Notes under the pieces: generated by a model
What the model saw: only the letters and a program-made list of their open reading frames with translations
Databases searched by the model: none
Told to the model about the DNA's origin: nothing
Shown: positions 52,494 through 60,708 of the stretch, one piece after another
Layout: the number at the start of each line of letters is the position of its first letter
How positions within the stretch are numbered: the stretch's first letter is position 1
Translations under genes and position numbers: made by a program
Assembly (NCBI GenBank): GCA_016869215.1
Contig: VGEP01000002.1
Span: 62,001-126,000 of the forward strand
Length of the DNA: 64,000 bases
Source of the DNA: Alphaproteobacteria bacterium
GTDB lineage: Bacteria; Pseudomonadota; Alphaproteobacteria; Rhizobiales; Xanthobacteraceae
Direction of reading: 5' to 3'

Positions 52494-54244
52494 GAGGTGG
52501 CGGCCCGGCGGGGCGATTCGGACTCGGAGCGGCCGAACTTCGGCTGCGGGATGGCCGCAAGCAGGTCGCGCGTGTACTGCGCCTCGGGCGCGGACATCAC
52601 ACGCTCGGTGGGGCCCTCCTCCACGATCTTGCCGGCGCACATGACGATCACCCGGTCGCACAGAAGCCGCACCACGTTGAGATCGTGCGACACGAACAGA
52701 TAGCTCATGCCGAGCGTTTCCTTGAGATCCTGCAGCAGATTGAGCACCACCGCCTGCACCGACACGTCGAGCGCCGCGGTCGGCTCGTCCAGGATCACAA
52801 GGTCCGGCTTGAGCGCGATGGCCCGCGCGATGCCGACGCGCGCCTTCTGCCCGCCGGAAAGCTGGTGAGGAAAACGGTCGAGAAGATCGAGCGGCAGCCC
52901 GACCTGGCGCGCCAGTTCCTCGCAGCGCGCGCGGACGGCAGCGCCGCCTTTGATATCGCCAAGGCGCAAGATCGGATCGGCGATGGCCCGCGCCGCCGTG
53001 AAGCGCGGGTTGAGGCTGTCGGTCGGGTCCTGGAACACCATCTGGATGCGCTTGCGCAGCGGCAGGCGCGCGAACGCTTTGGCGGGAATTTCGCCGATAT
53101 CCTCGCCGTCGAACAGGATCGTGCCTTCGGTCTTGTCGATCAGCCGCATGATCATGGTCGAGGTCGTCGACTTGCCGCAGCCCGACTCGCCCACGAGGCC
53201 GACGCTCTCGCCGCGGTCTATCTCGAAACTAATGCCGTCCACTGCGCGGAACGTATCGGGCTCGGGCACCGGTCCCCGACGCAGGAGCTTCTTGACCGTG
53301 CCTCCGATTCCTTCGAGGCCCTTGCGCGGGTATTCCTTGACCAGCTTCTCCACCGTCAACAGCGGCTTGCGCTCGCCCGCCGCGACGGGGAGCTTCGTGA
53401 CCGCGGACGCGGCACCCGAGGCGTCTTCCGGCAGAAGGTCGCGCAGCGACACGCCGGGCCGCGGCGTGGCGCGCATCAGCTTGCGCGTATAGGGATGCGA
53501 CGGCTCGGTGAAGACCGCCCGCGCGGTCGCGGATTCGACCACGTTGCCTTTCTCCATCACCATCACGCGATCGCAATAAGTCGCCGCAAGGCCGAGGTCG
53601 TGGGTGATCAGGATCGTCGACATGCCGCGCTCGCGGGTCAGTTCGACGATCAAGTCCATCACGGTCTTCTGCGTCGTCACATCGAGGCCGGTCGTGGGTT
53701 CGTCCGCAATCAGAAGCTGGGGACGGCACGCAAGCGCGAGCGCGATCACGACGCGCTGGCACATCCCGCCGGACAGTTCGAACGGATAGGCGTGATAGCG
53801 CTCGCGCGGGCGCGCTATCTTCACCTGATCGAGAATTTCGACCGCCTTGTCGGTGACCTCCGACGGCGTGGCCTTGACGTGCTCCAGCAGCACGTCCTCG
53901 ATCTGCCGTCCGACCTTGCGGATCGGGTTGAGCGCCGCACGCGGGTTCTGGAAGATCATCGATATTTCGCGGCCGCGCAGATTGCGCATGTCGTCTTCGT
54001 CGGCATGACGGATGTCGATGCCGCCGAACGTCACCGAGCCTTCTGCGATCCGGCCGGCGCGGTCGAGAATGCGCATCACGGCGTAGGACGTCACCGACTT
54101 GCCCGATCCGGACTCGCCGACGATGGCGACGGTCTCGCCCTTGGCGACGGAAATGTCGACGTTGCGCACGGCCGTGACCGTGCCGCGGCGGGTCTGGAAC
54201 TCCACCGTCAGATCGCGAACGTCGAGCAACGGGACCCCGGCCAT
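52490..54244 (-). CDS. peptide/nickel-type ABC importer, fused double ATPase (DppD-DppF type)
   Basis: A 584-residue protein with two ATPase units. The first has Walker A GESGSGKS (43-50) and LSGGMCQRV; the second has Walker A GESGCGKS (about 352-359), LSGGQKARVGIARA and the oligopeptide-type C-terminal tail. It powers the two permeases encoded upstream. The fused form is like GsiA or YejF. It overlaps the AtzG-like gene, which links uptake with amide breakdown. Confidence 0.92.
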   Translation of the reverse strand: MAGVPLLDVRDLTVEFQTRRGTVTAVRNVDISVAKGETVAIVGESGSGKSVTSYAVMRILDRAGRIAEGSVTFGGIDIRHADEDDMRNLRGREISMIFQNPRAALNPIRKVGRQIEDVLLEHVKATPSEVTDKAVEILDQVKIARPRERYHAYPFELSGGMCQRVVIALALACRPQLLIADEPTTGLDVTTQKTVMDLIVELTRERGMSTILITHDLGLAATYCDRVMVMEKGNVVESATARAVFTEPSHPYTRKLMRATPRPGVSLRDLLPEDASGAASAVTKLPVAAGERKPLLTVEKLVKEYPRKGLEGIGGTVKKLLRRGPVPEPDTFRAVDGISFEIDRGESVGLVGESGCGKSTTSTMIMRLIDKTEGTILFDGEDIGEIPAKAFARLPLRKRIQMVFQDPTDSLNPRFTAARAIADPILRLGDIKGGAAVRARCEELARQVGLPLDLLDRFPHQLSGGQKARVGIARAIALKPDLVILDEPTAALDVSVQAVVLNLLQDLKETLGMSYLFVSHDLNVVRLLCDRVIVMCAGKIVEEGPTERVMSAPEAQYTRDLLAAIPQPKFGRSESESPRRAATS

Positions 54245-54251
54245 GGCTCGC

Positions 54252-55154
54252 TCACGTCCGCCGTTGCGGATCGACGATGTCGCGCAAACCGTCGCCCAGG
54301 AGGTTGAAGCAGAACACCGCGATCATCAGCGCCGCGCCCGGAAAAAACGCGATCCACCACTCGCCGGAAATGATGTTGGCGGCGCCCTCCGCAACCATGA
54401 TCCCCCACTCCGGAGTCGGCGGCTTCACGCCGAGCCCGATGAACGAGAGGCCGGCGGCATTGAGAATGGCGTAGCCCATGGTCAGCGAGACCTGCACCAT
54501 CATGATCGGCATGATGTTCGGCAGGATGTGACCCAGCAGGATGCGGAAGTCGCCGTTGCCGGACAGCCGCGCTGCCAGCACGAAGCCCGCTTCGCGGCGC
54601 ACGTTGGCTTCGGCGCGGGCGACCCGGACGTAGAGCGGGAAATTGATGATCGCCGTCGCGATCACGATGTTGGTGACGGTGTTGCCCAGCGCCGCGACGA
54701 TGCCCATCGCCAGGACGAACAGCGGAAAGGCCATGATGGTGTCGGCAAGCCGGCTCACCAGGCGGTCGGTCCAGCCGCCGAAGTAGCCGGCCGCAATGCC
54801 GGCGAAGCCGCCCGCCACGAACACCAGCGCGACCGAAGTGACCGCGATGAACAGATCGAGCCGGGTCGCGACGACCACCCGGCTGAAGATGTCGCGGCCG
54901 AGCTGATCGGTTCCGAACCAATGTTCGAGCGACGGCGGCTGCAGCGCGGCCGTCGTCTTGCTCGCCAGCGGGTCGTGCGGAACGACATAGGGCCCGAACA
55001 CGGCGCAAAGCACGATGATTCCGAACAGGACGAAGGCAAGCCCCGTCACCGGATTCTCGCTCACCACATGGCGTGCATGGGCGAAAAGCGAATTGGATGG
55101 CGGTTTGGGCGCCGCCGATATCGCCGGTGCGCCGGCCGTGGCGGTGTCGCTCAT
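54252..55154 (-). CDS. peptide/nickel-type ABC importer permease (DppC type)
   Basis: A 300-residue protein with an N-terminal soluble part, about six hydrophobic spans and the permease motif EANVRREAGFVLAARLSG (EAA-type loop, here E-A-x3-R-E-A-G). It overlaps the DppB-type gene by four bases and precedes the ATPase gene by 7. Confidence 0.92.
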   Translation of the reverse strand: MSDTATAGAPAISAAPKPPSNSLFAHARHVVSENPVTGLAFVLFGIIVLCAVFGPYVVPHDPLASKTTAALQPPSLEHWFGTDQLGRDIFSRVVVATRLDLFIAVTSVALVFVAGGFAGIAAGYFGGWTDRLVSRLADTIMAFPLFVLAMGIVAALGNTVTNIVIATAIINFPLYVRVARAEANVRREAGFVLAARLSGNGDFRILLGHILPNIMPIMMVQVSLTMGYAILNAAGLSFIGLGVKPPTPEWGIMVAEGAANIISGEWWIAFFPGAALMIAVFCFNLLGDGLRDIVDPQRRT

Positions 55155-56164
55155 CCCTCAAGCCTCACGCGCGGGTCGATGACGCCGTAGAGAATGTCGA
55201 TCAGGAGATTGAGCACGACGTAGAGCACCGCCATCGTCAGCACGAATCCCTGCACCGGAGCAAAGTCGGATTGCAGCAGCGCCTCCACGGCGTAAGAACC
55301 GATGCCGGGCCAGGCAAACACCTTCTCGACCAGAACGTTGGCGCCGAGCAGAAAGGAGAACACCATGCCGAGCGTGGTCACCACCGGAAGCATCGCGTTG
55401 CGGAACGCGTAGGTGATGATGACGGTCCGGCCCTTCAGCCCGCTGGCGCGCGCGGTGCGCACGAAGTCGGACGACAGCACGGCCAGCATCGAGGCGCGCG
55501 TCATGCGCGCGATCGGAGCCAGCGAGAACACCGCGAGCGTCAGCGCCGGCAATAACAGTTGACCGAGCGAGGCGCGGAAGGTTTCGAGGTCGCCGGCAAT
55601 CAGACTGTCGATCAGGTAGAATCCGGTAACCTGCGGCGGCGCCGTGGCGAAGGCATCGAGCCGGCCGACCGGCGCCGGCGCCCAACCGGCGAGATAGTAA
55701 AACACATAGACCAGCAACAGGCCGGTGAAGAATACGGGCAGCGATACGCCTGCCGTTGCGACCACCCGGCAGGTGTGATCGACCCATGAACCCTGCTTGA
55801 CGGCGGCGACAATGCCGAGCGGCACGGCAATCATCAGCGACATGATCAGACCGAACAGCGTCAGTTCGGCCGAGGCCGGAAGGCGGCTCGTGATTTCGGT
55901 CGCCACCGGCCTGCCGGTGGAAAGCGAATTGCCGAAATCGCCCTTCGCAAGATCGCCGACGTAGCGGGCGAACTGCTCGGGCAGCGGCCGGTCGAGGCCC
56001 AGGGTCTTGCGGATCTCGGCGATGGACTGCGGCGTCGCCGCGGGTCCGGCGAAGTACACCGCAGGGTCGCCGGGCAGCACGCGAGTCAGCAGGAATGTGA
56101 CGATCACGACGCCGATCAGCGTCGGGATCACCGTCATAAACCGCTTGCCAATCGTCGCCAGCAC
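55151..56164 (-). CDS. peptide/nickel-type ABC importer permease (DppB type)
   Basis: A 337-residue inner-membrane protein with six spans. It has the DppB N-terminus (MLATIGKRFMTVIPTLIGVV), LLTRVLPGDPAVYF, and the EAA-type loop with VRTARASGLKGRTVI. Together with the DppC-type protein it forms the membrane channel. The gene before it, 82 bases upstream, should be the binding protein but is a chimera. Confidence 0.92.
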   Translation of the reverse strand: MLATIGKRFMTVIPTLIGVVIVTFLLTRVLPGDPAVYFAGPAATPQSIAEIRKTLGLDRPLPEQFARYVGDLAKGDFGNSLSTGRPVATEITSRLPASAELTLFGLIMSLMIAVPLGIVAAVKQGSWVDHTCRVVATAGVSLPVFFTGLLLVYVFYYLAGWAPAPVGRLDAFATAPPQVTGFYLIDSLIAGDLETFRASLGQLLLPALTLAVFSLAPIARMTRASMLAVLSSDFVRTARASGLKGRTVIITYAFRNAMLPVVTTLGMVFSFLLGANVLVEKVFAWPGIGSYAVEALLQSDFAPVQGFVLTMAVLYVVLNLLIDILYGVIDPRVRLEG

Positions 56165-56246
56165 GGTGCTGCTCCCCGCAAGTTCGAACGGCCAGGGGAA
56201 ACGGCGTGCGCCGCAGCCGGCGCACGCCTGAAGTTCGTCGTCCGGC

Positions 56247-57398
56247 TCAGCCCTTCACGATGGACCGGTAGTCCACCTGCCGATGGAACCAGTAGCTGTA
56301 GCCGGAGATGTTCCTTTGCGTCGCCACGTTGAGGTAGGGCTGGATGATCGGGATACGCGGCACCTCTTTGTAGGCCTTGCTGATGAAGCCCCTGACATTG
56401 GTCTCGTACCTCGCCTTTTCGCCGACCGCGGCCGCGGCGTAGGCGCCTTCGATGAAGGCATCCATGCCCTTGTCGACGTAGCTCGGCGTATTAAAGATCG
56501 CGTTCCGGCCGGAGTAGCACCAGAAGAAGAAGTACTCCGGATAGTCCAGCCAGCCGGAGAAGAAGTTCACCATCATCGGCATCGACTTCTTCGCCATTTC
56601 GCTGCGCCAGTTGGCGCCCGGCACCTTGTTGATCGCGAGCTTGATGCCGATCTGGGCGAGGCTTTCCTGGATCAGGATCGCCATCGGTTCGGAGTTCACG
56701 GCGTCGCCGAGGTCGAACGAAATCGCGGATTCGATCGAACCCGCACCCGACTCCGCCATCAGGGCCTTGGCCTTGGCGATATCTGTGTTGTAGCCGGTCG
56801 GCTGTGGCCATACGGTTTCGGTCACGTCGTTCGACTTTCCGCCGAACAACGGTCGGGCATGGCCGAACATCGCCGCATCGACGATCTTCTTGTACGGCAG
56901 TGCATAGGCGGTCTCCTCGTTCAGGTTCTTCGCCTTCATCAGGATGCCCTTGGCGCGGTCGATGACCTTGCGCTCTTCAAGTGCGGAGCGCGTGCGCTCC
57001 AGTTCGTCCTGCAGCCGCGCGAATGCGTTGAAGCGCGAGATGCACAGATCGAGGATGTTCTTGATGCGCTCCTTGCGCAGACCGCCGACGATGTAGGCCG
57101 ACACGCCGGCGTCGACCGCCGCCTCGATGGAGGCCGCGTCGCTCTGGTCGACGAACATCGCGACCGGCCGCTTCACCGCGCGGCTGACCTGGAACATCTG
57201 CTCCAGCACGTCGCGGCTCGGATTTTCCAGGTCGATCAGGATGACGTCGGGATCGATGGCATAGACCCGTGCCAGCAGATGCGCGGTCTCGGCGATATGC
57301 ACGACCTGAACGTGGCCCGCCTCACGCAATCCCTCCTCAAGGATTGCGGCGCGCACCGGGTTCGCATCGACGATGACGATCTTGAAGGACGGGTCCAT
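56247..57398 (-). CDS. chimera: NasT-like receiver with truncated ANTAR joined to the C-terminal part of a family 5 solute-binding protein
   Basis: One open frame of 383 residues in two unlike parts. Residues 1-125 are a NasT-type pseudo-receiver (FKIVIVDANPVRAAILEEG, DVILIDLENPSRDVLEQMF), 128-163 a coiled linker and the first half of ANTAR (EERKVIDRAKGILM), which stops at ETAYAL. From P168 on the protein is SBP_bac_5: PYKKIVDAAMFGHARPLFGG, TETVWPQPTGYNTDIAKAK, to the end, about 216 residues. The last ANTAR helix, and the signal peptide and first ~330 residues of the binding protein, are missing. It stands where the ABC importer's binding protein belongs. An in-frame deletion joining two neighbouring genes explains this best; an assembly error is possible. 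Confidence 0.85.
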   Translation of the reverse strand: MDPSFKIVIVDANPVRAAILEEGLREAGHVQVVHIAETAHLLARVYAIDPDVILIDLENPSRDVLEQMFQVSRAVKRPVAMFVDQSDAASIEAAVDAGVSAYIVGGLRKERIKNILDLCISRFNAFARLQDELERTRSALEERKVIDRAKGILMKAKNLNEETAYALPYKKIVDAAMFGHARPLFGGKSNDVTETVWPQPTGYNTDIAKAKALMAESGAGSIESAISFDLGDAVNSEPMAILIQESLAQIGIKLAINKVPGANWRSEMAKKSMPMMVNFFSGWLDYPEYFFFWCYSGRNAIFNTPSYVDKGMDAFIEGAYAAAAVGEKARYETNVRGFISKAYKEVPRIPIIQPYLNVATQRNISGYSYWFHRQVDYRSIVKG

Positions 57399-57680
57399 GA
57401 CGGTCGCATTCTGGCTTCAAGCCCCGTGCCAGAGCCGGGCCGGTCTATAAAGTCCATTAAGATCAGATGATTGGCGCATTCCGGGCGTTGCATCGAAGCG
57501 TCGTCCCGGCGCCCCTGCCCGCGGAAAGCGCACAACGGGCGACTTTTGGGCAGTGCGGCCCGGTTGCCGCCTCTGAGGGCAAGCGGCGGCGCACAACCGG
57601 CGCACCCAAGGCACCTTTGCGATGGTGGAACCAACGAACGTGGGCCGCGTTTTCCAAGCGCCCTTCACGGGAGCTCGGAT

Positions 57681-57839
57681 ATGACACTCGGCACCGTTCT
57701 TCTCATCGTTGTTATCGTCCTGCTGATCGGCGCGTTGCCGTCGTGGCCGTATAGCTCCGGATGGGGCTACTACCCGTCCGGAGGCATCGGATTGATCCTG
57801 GTGATCCTGCTGATTCTCTTGTTGCTGGGCCGGATATGA
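57681..57839 (+). CDS. DUF3309 miniprotein
   Basis: A 52-residue membrane miniprotein: a hydrophobic start MTLGTVLLIVVIVLLIGALP, the middle SWPYSSGWGYYPSGGIG and a second span ending LLLGRI. This is the whole DUF3309 pattern, frequent in rhizobia and relatives and often stress-linked; its function is unknown. It is convergent with ccoS (13 bases between) and divergent from the NasT-like chimera across 282 bases where no other feature was recognised. Confidence 0.85.
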   Translation: MTLGTVLLIVVIVLLIGALPSWPYSSGWGYYPSGGIGLILVILLILLLLGRI

Positions 57840-57852
57840 CGGCGCGCACGGC

Positions 57853-57999
57853 TCAGATGATGTCGTCGTCCATCAGGGCACGAACCGCCGCGCCGTCCAT
57901 GTCGTCGTACTGACCGCTTCGCAGCGACCAGAGAAACGCAGCGAGGCCGGTGAGGCCCAGCGCCAGCGCGATCGGGACGAGATAGATCAGGACATCCAC
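57853..57999 (-). CDS. ccoS: cbb3 oxidase assembly protein CcoS (FixS)
   Basis: A 48-residue protein with one hydrophobic span (IYLVPIALALGLTGLAAFLW) and the typical tail SLRSGQYDDMDGAA. It helps insert heme and copper into the cbb3 oxidase. The start is a GTG at 57999; an ATG two bases downstream is out of frame. It overlaps ccoI by 13 bases and is the last gene of the cluster. Confidence 0.88.
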   Translation of the reverse strand: MDVLIYLVPIALALGLTGLAAFLWSLRSGQYDDMDGAAVRALMDDDII

Positions 58000-60185
58000 G
58001 ACGCACCTTCGCTCGACGAACGCTTGCGCGCGCGCAGCGCGTTGAGCGTCACCAGGATCGACGAGCCGGACATGGCCGCCGCCGCAATCAGCGGCGTGGC
58101 ATAGCCCGCGATCGCGACCGGCACCGCCACGACGTTGTAGATTACGGCGAGCCAGAGGTTCTGCATCATCAACGCACGGGCGCGCCGGGCGATCCCGACT
58201 GCCGACACGACCGGCGCGATCCGCTCGCCAAGGAACACGCCGTCGGCCTGGGCCTGCGCGATGTCGGCGGCGGTGATCGGCGAGAGCGACACATGAGCGG
58301 CGGCGAGAGCCGGCGCGTCGTTCAGGCCGTCGCCGACCATCAGCACGCGGCGGCGCGCGCGCTTCATCTCTTCGAGCAGCGCAATCTTGTCGGCCGGCTT
58401 CAAACCGCCGTGCCACGACGCGATGCCGAGTTCGGCGGCAACAGGCGCGACGGCCGACGGGCGGTCGCCGGAGAGAATGTGAATTTCCAGCCCGAGCGAC
58501 TTCAGCGCGCGCGCAGCCTCTATCGCGTCCGGACGAAGTTTCTGTCGGATCACCAGCGGCCAGAATTGGCCGCCCCATGCGAACATCAGCGTGGACGCGC
58601 CGTCCGCCGCCGCGCCGGGCGCCGTCTCGGAGCCGCAGAATGCCGGGCTGCCGAGCCGCGCTTCGGCGCAATCGACCAGTGCGCGGACGCCGCGGCCGGT
58701 CTCCTCCGTCGCGCCGTCGTACGGCAAGCGTTGCCGTGCCACTGCAGCAACCGCACGCGCCAGCGGATGATGGCTGGACAGCGCAAGGCGTGCCGCGCGC
58801 TCCAGCATGTCCGGCGGAATGTCGGCGGCGTTGTCGACCTGCGGCTCAGGCAGCGTGAGCGTGCCGGTCTTGTCGAACACCACCGTATCGGCCTCGGCGA
58901 GGCGCTCGATGGCGTCGCCTGAATTGAGGATCAGCCCGCAGCGGAACATCGCGCCAGAGGCGACGACCTGCACCGCCGGGATCGCCAGCGCCAGCGCGCA
59001 GGGACAGGTGATGATCAGCACCGCGATGCCGGTCACGATCGCCTGGTGCAGCGACGCGCCGGCGATCAGCCATCCCGCCACCGACATCGCCGCGGTGACA
59101 TGCACCACCGGCGCGTAGCGCGATGCCGCGCGATCTGCGAGCTGCACGATGTTCGACTTCGCAGTCACGGCCCGGTCGAGCAGGCGCTGCACCTCGTCGA
59201 GCAGCGAGCCTGCGGCGACGGCGGTGACCCGCATGACCAGCGCGCCGTGGAAATTCCGGCTGCCGGCATAGATCGCCTCGCCGGCATAGATCGGGCGCTG
59301 CAGCGTTTCGCCGGTCACGAGGCTTTCGTCGATCTCCGACGCGCCCGAAACCACGACGCCGTCCGCCGGCACGCGCTCGCCCGGCCGCACCAGCAGGCGG
59401 TCGCCCGGCTGCAACGCCGAAACCGGTACTGTCGCAAGCTCGTTGTCGTCCTCGAAGCGGTGCGCCACCTCGGCCTTCAGCGCCGCGAGATTGCCGGCAA
59501 AGGCCCGCGTCTTGCGACGCATGGCGTGATCGAGATAGCGCCCGCACAATAGGAAGAACAGCAGCATGATCGCCGAGTCGAAATAGGCGTGCTGCGCGTG
59601 CGTGGCGGTTTCGTAGAGCGACAGCGCGAGCGCCAGCGTTACACCGATCGAGATCGGTACGTCCATGTTCACGTGCCCGCCGAGGATGGTGCGGATGGCG
59701 CTGCGGAAGAACGGCTGGCCGGCATAGGCCGCGGCCGGCAATGCGATCAGCGCCGACAGCCAATGGAACAAGTCGCGCGTCTCCTGCGTCATGTCGGAGA
59801 CGTGACCCGACCACACCGACACCGACATCAGCATGATGTTCATTGCCGCGAAGCCCGCAACCGCGAGACATTTCAGGAGCCAGCGACCCATTCGGGCCTC
59901 GTCGGCTTCCGCGCTCTGCGGCCGGAACGGCTGCGCCCGGTAGCCGATTCGCTCCAGCTCAAGGATGATGTCGCCCGCGCTCAGCGCACTGTCATTCCAG
60001 TCGACGGCGAGCCGGCGGTCGGTGAAATTCAGCCGCGCCTGCGCAACACCACGGACCTGCTTCAGGCCGCTTTCGATCTTGCGGATGCAACTCGCGCAGC
60101 CGACGCCCTCGACCGCGAGGTCCATGTGCGCGGCGCCTGCCGGCGTCCGGGTCACGAACATGGAAAGGTCAAGCGTCTCGGACAT
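57987..60185 (-). CDS. ccoI: copper-translocating P-type ATPase CcoI (FixI)
   Basis: A 732-residue P1B ATPase. The N-terminal heavy-metal domain has C30-x2-C33 (GVGCASC), the membrane metal site is C394-P-C396 (TCPCALA), the phosphorylated residue D438 (DKTGTLT), and the hinge MVGDGLNDAPAL is near the end. It supplies copper for assembly of the cbb3 oxidase. It lies between fixH (7 bases upstream) and ccoS. Confidence 0.93.
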   Translation of the reverse strand: MSETLDLSMFVTRTPAGAAHMDLAVEGVGCASCIRKIESGLKQVRGVAQARLNFTDRRLAVDWNDSALSAGDIILELERIGYRAQPFRPQSAEADEARMGRWLLKCLAVAGFAAMNIMLMSVSVWSGHVSDMTQETRDLFHWLSALIALPAAAYAGQPFFRSAIRTILGGHVNMDVPISIGVTLALALSLYETATHAQHAYFDSAIMLLFFLLCGRYLDHAMRRKTRAFAGNLAALKAEVAHRFEDDNELATVPVSALQPGDRLLVRPGERVPADGVVVSGASEIDESLVTGETLQRPIYAGEAIYAGSRNFHGALVMRVTAVAAGSLLDEVQRLLDRAVTAKSNIVQLADRAASRYAPVVHVTAAMSVAGWLIAGASLHQAIVTGIAVLIITCPCALALAIPAVQVVASGAMFRCGLILNSGDAIERLAEADTVVFDKTGTLTLPEPQVDNAADIPPDMLERAARLALSSHHPLARAVAAVARQRLPYDGATEETGRGVRALVDCAEARLGSPAFCGSETAPGAAADGASTLMFAWGGQFWPLVIRQKLRPDAIEAARALKSLGLEIHILSGDRPSAVAPVAAELGIASWHGGLKPADKIALLEEMKRARRRVLMVGDGLNDAPALAAAHVSLSPITAADIAQAQADGVFLGERIAPVVSAVGIARRARALMMQNLWLAVIYNVVAVPVAIAGYATPLIAAAAMSGSSILVTLNALRARKRSSSEGASWMS

Positions 60186-60192
60186 TAGACTC

Positions 60193-60708
60193 TCACTTCA
60201 GAACGATGCGGCTCTTGGAGCGGAACACGCGCTCCTCGCCGCGCATGAGTTCGATTGCGAGATCGCGCTGTCCCTCGATGGCTTCGACCGTTCCGGCAAA
60301 GCGGCCCGGCGACACTTCGGCTGCATCGACGCGCCTGTCCTGCCGTCGATCCGTGGGGTGTGCCAGAGCGACGGCGGCTGTCAGTCCGGTCTGCGTGCGC
60401 CCTGTGGCGTCGCGCACGGCGATCTCGATCCGCTGCCGGTCGCCCAGCCGCGTCACGCTCGCCTGCACGCGCCAGTCGCGCGCGTCCTGCGCCCGCGACG
60501 CCGCAATCTCCTTTGCGAACTGCAATCCCGCCCGGTACGAGCTTTGCGTTTCGACGCCGCCGAAGGTCGACACCGCCGCGCGGATCATGATCGCGTTCAC
60601 GCCCGCGACCACGGCGAAGAACGCGACCAGACACACCAGCACGGTGCGCCCCGTCAGCTCCCGCGGTGGCGGCACCGTTTCTTGCGCCGATCTCTCGCTC
60701 GTCATCAT
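60193..60708 (-). CDS. ccoH: FixH (CcoH) family protein
   Basis: A 171-residue protein with one N-terminal membrane span (VLVCLVAFFAVVAGVNAIMI) and a periplasmic domain with YRAGLQFAKEIAASRAQDAR, as in FixH. It is needed for cbb3 assembly or stability. Its ATG overlaps the ccoG stop by one base, in the ATGA form. Confidence 0.9.
   Translation of the reverse strand: MMTSERSAQETVPPPRELTGRTVLVCLVAFFAVVAGVNAIMIRAAVSTFGGVETQSSYRAGLQFAKEIAASRAQDARDWRVQASVTRLGDRQRIEIAVRDATGRTQTGLTAAVALAHPTDRRQDRRVDAAEVSPGRFAGTVEAIEGQRDLAIELMRGEERVFRSKSRIVLK

Noticed and set aside
50132-57398. Cyanuric acid (triazine) degradation operon
   Set aside because: AtzE, AtzG and AtzF are present but no AtzD or AtzH was found, so the full route cannot be claimed.
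57993-57995. ATG near the start of ccoS
   Set aside because: It is out of frame with the CcoS protein; the GTG at 57999 gives the full family sequence.
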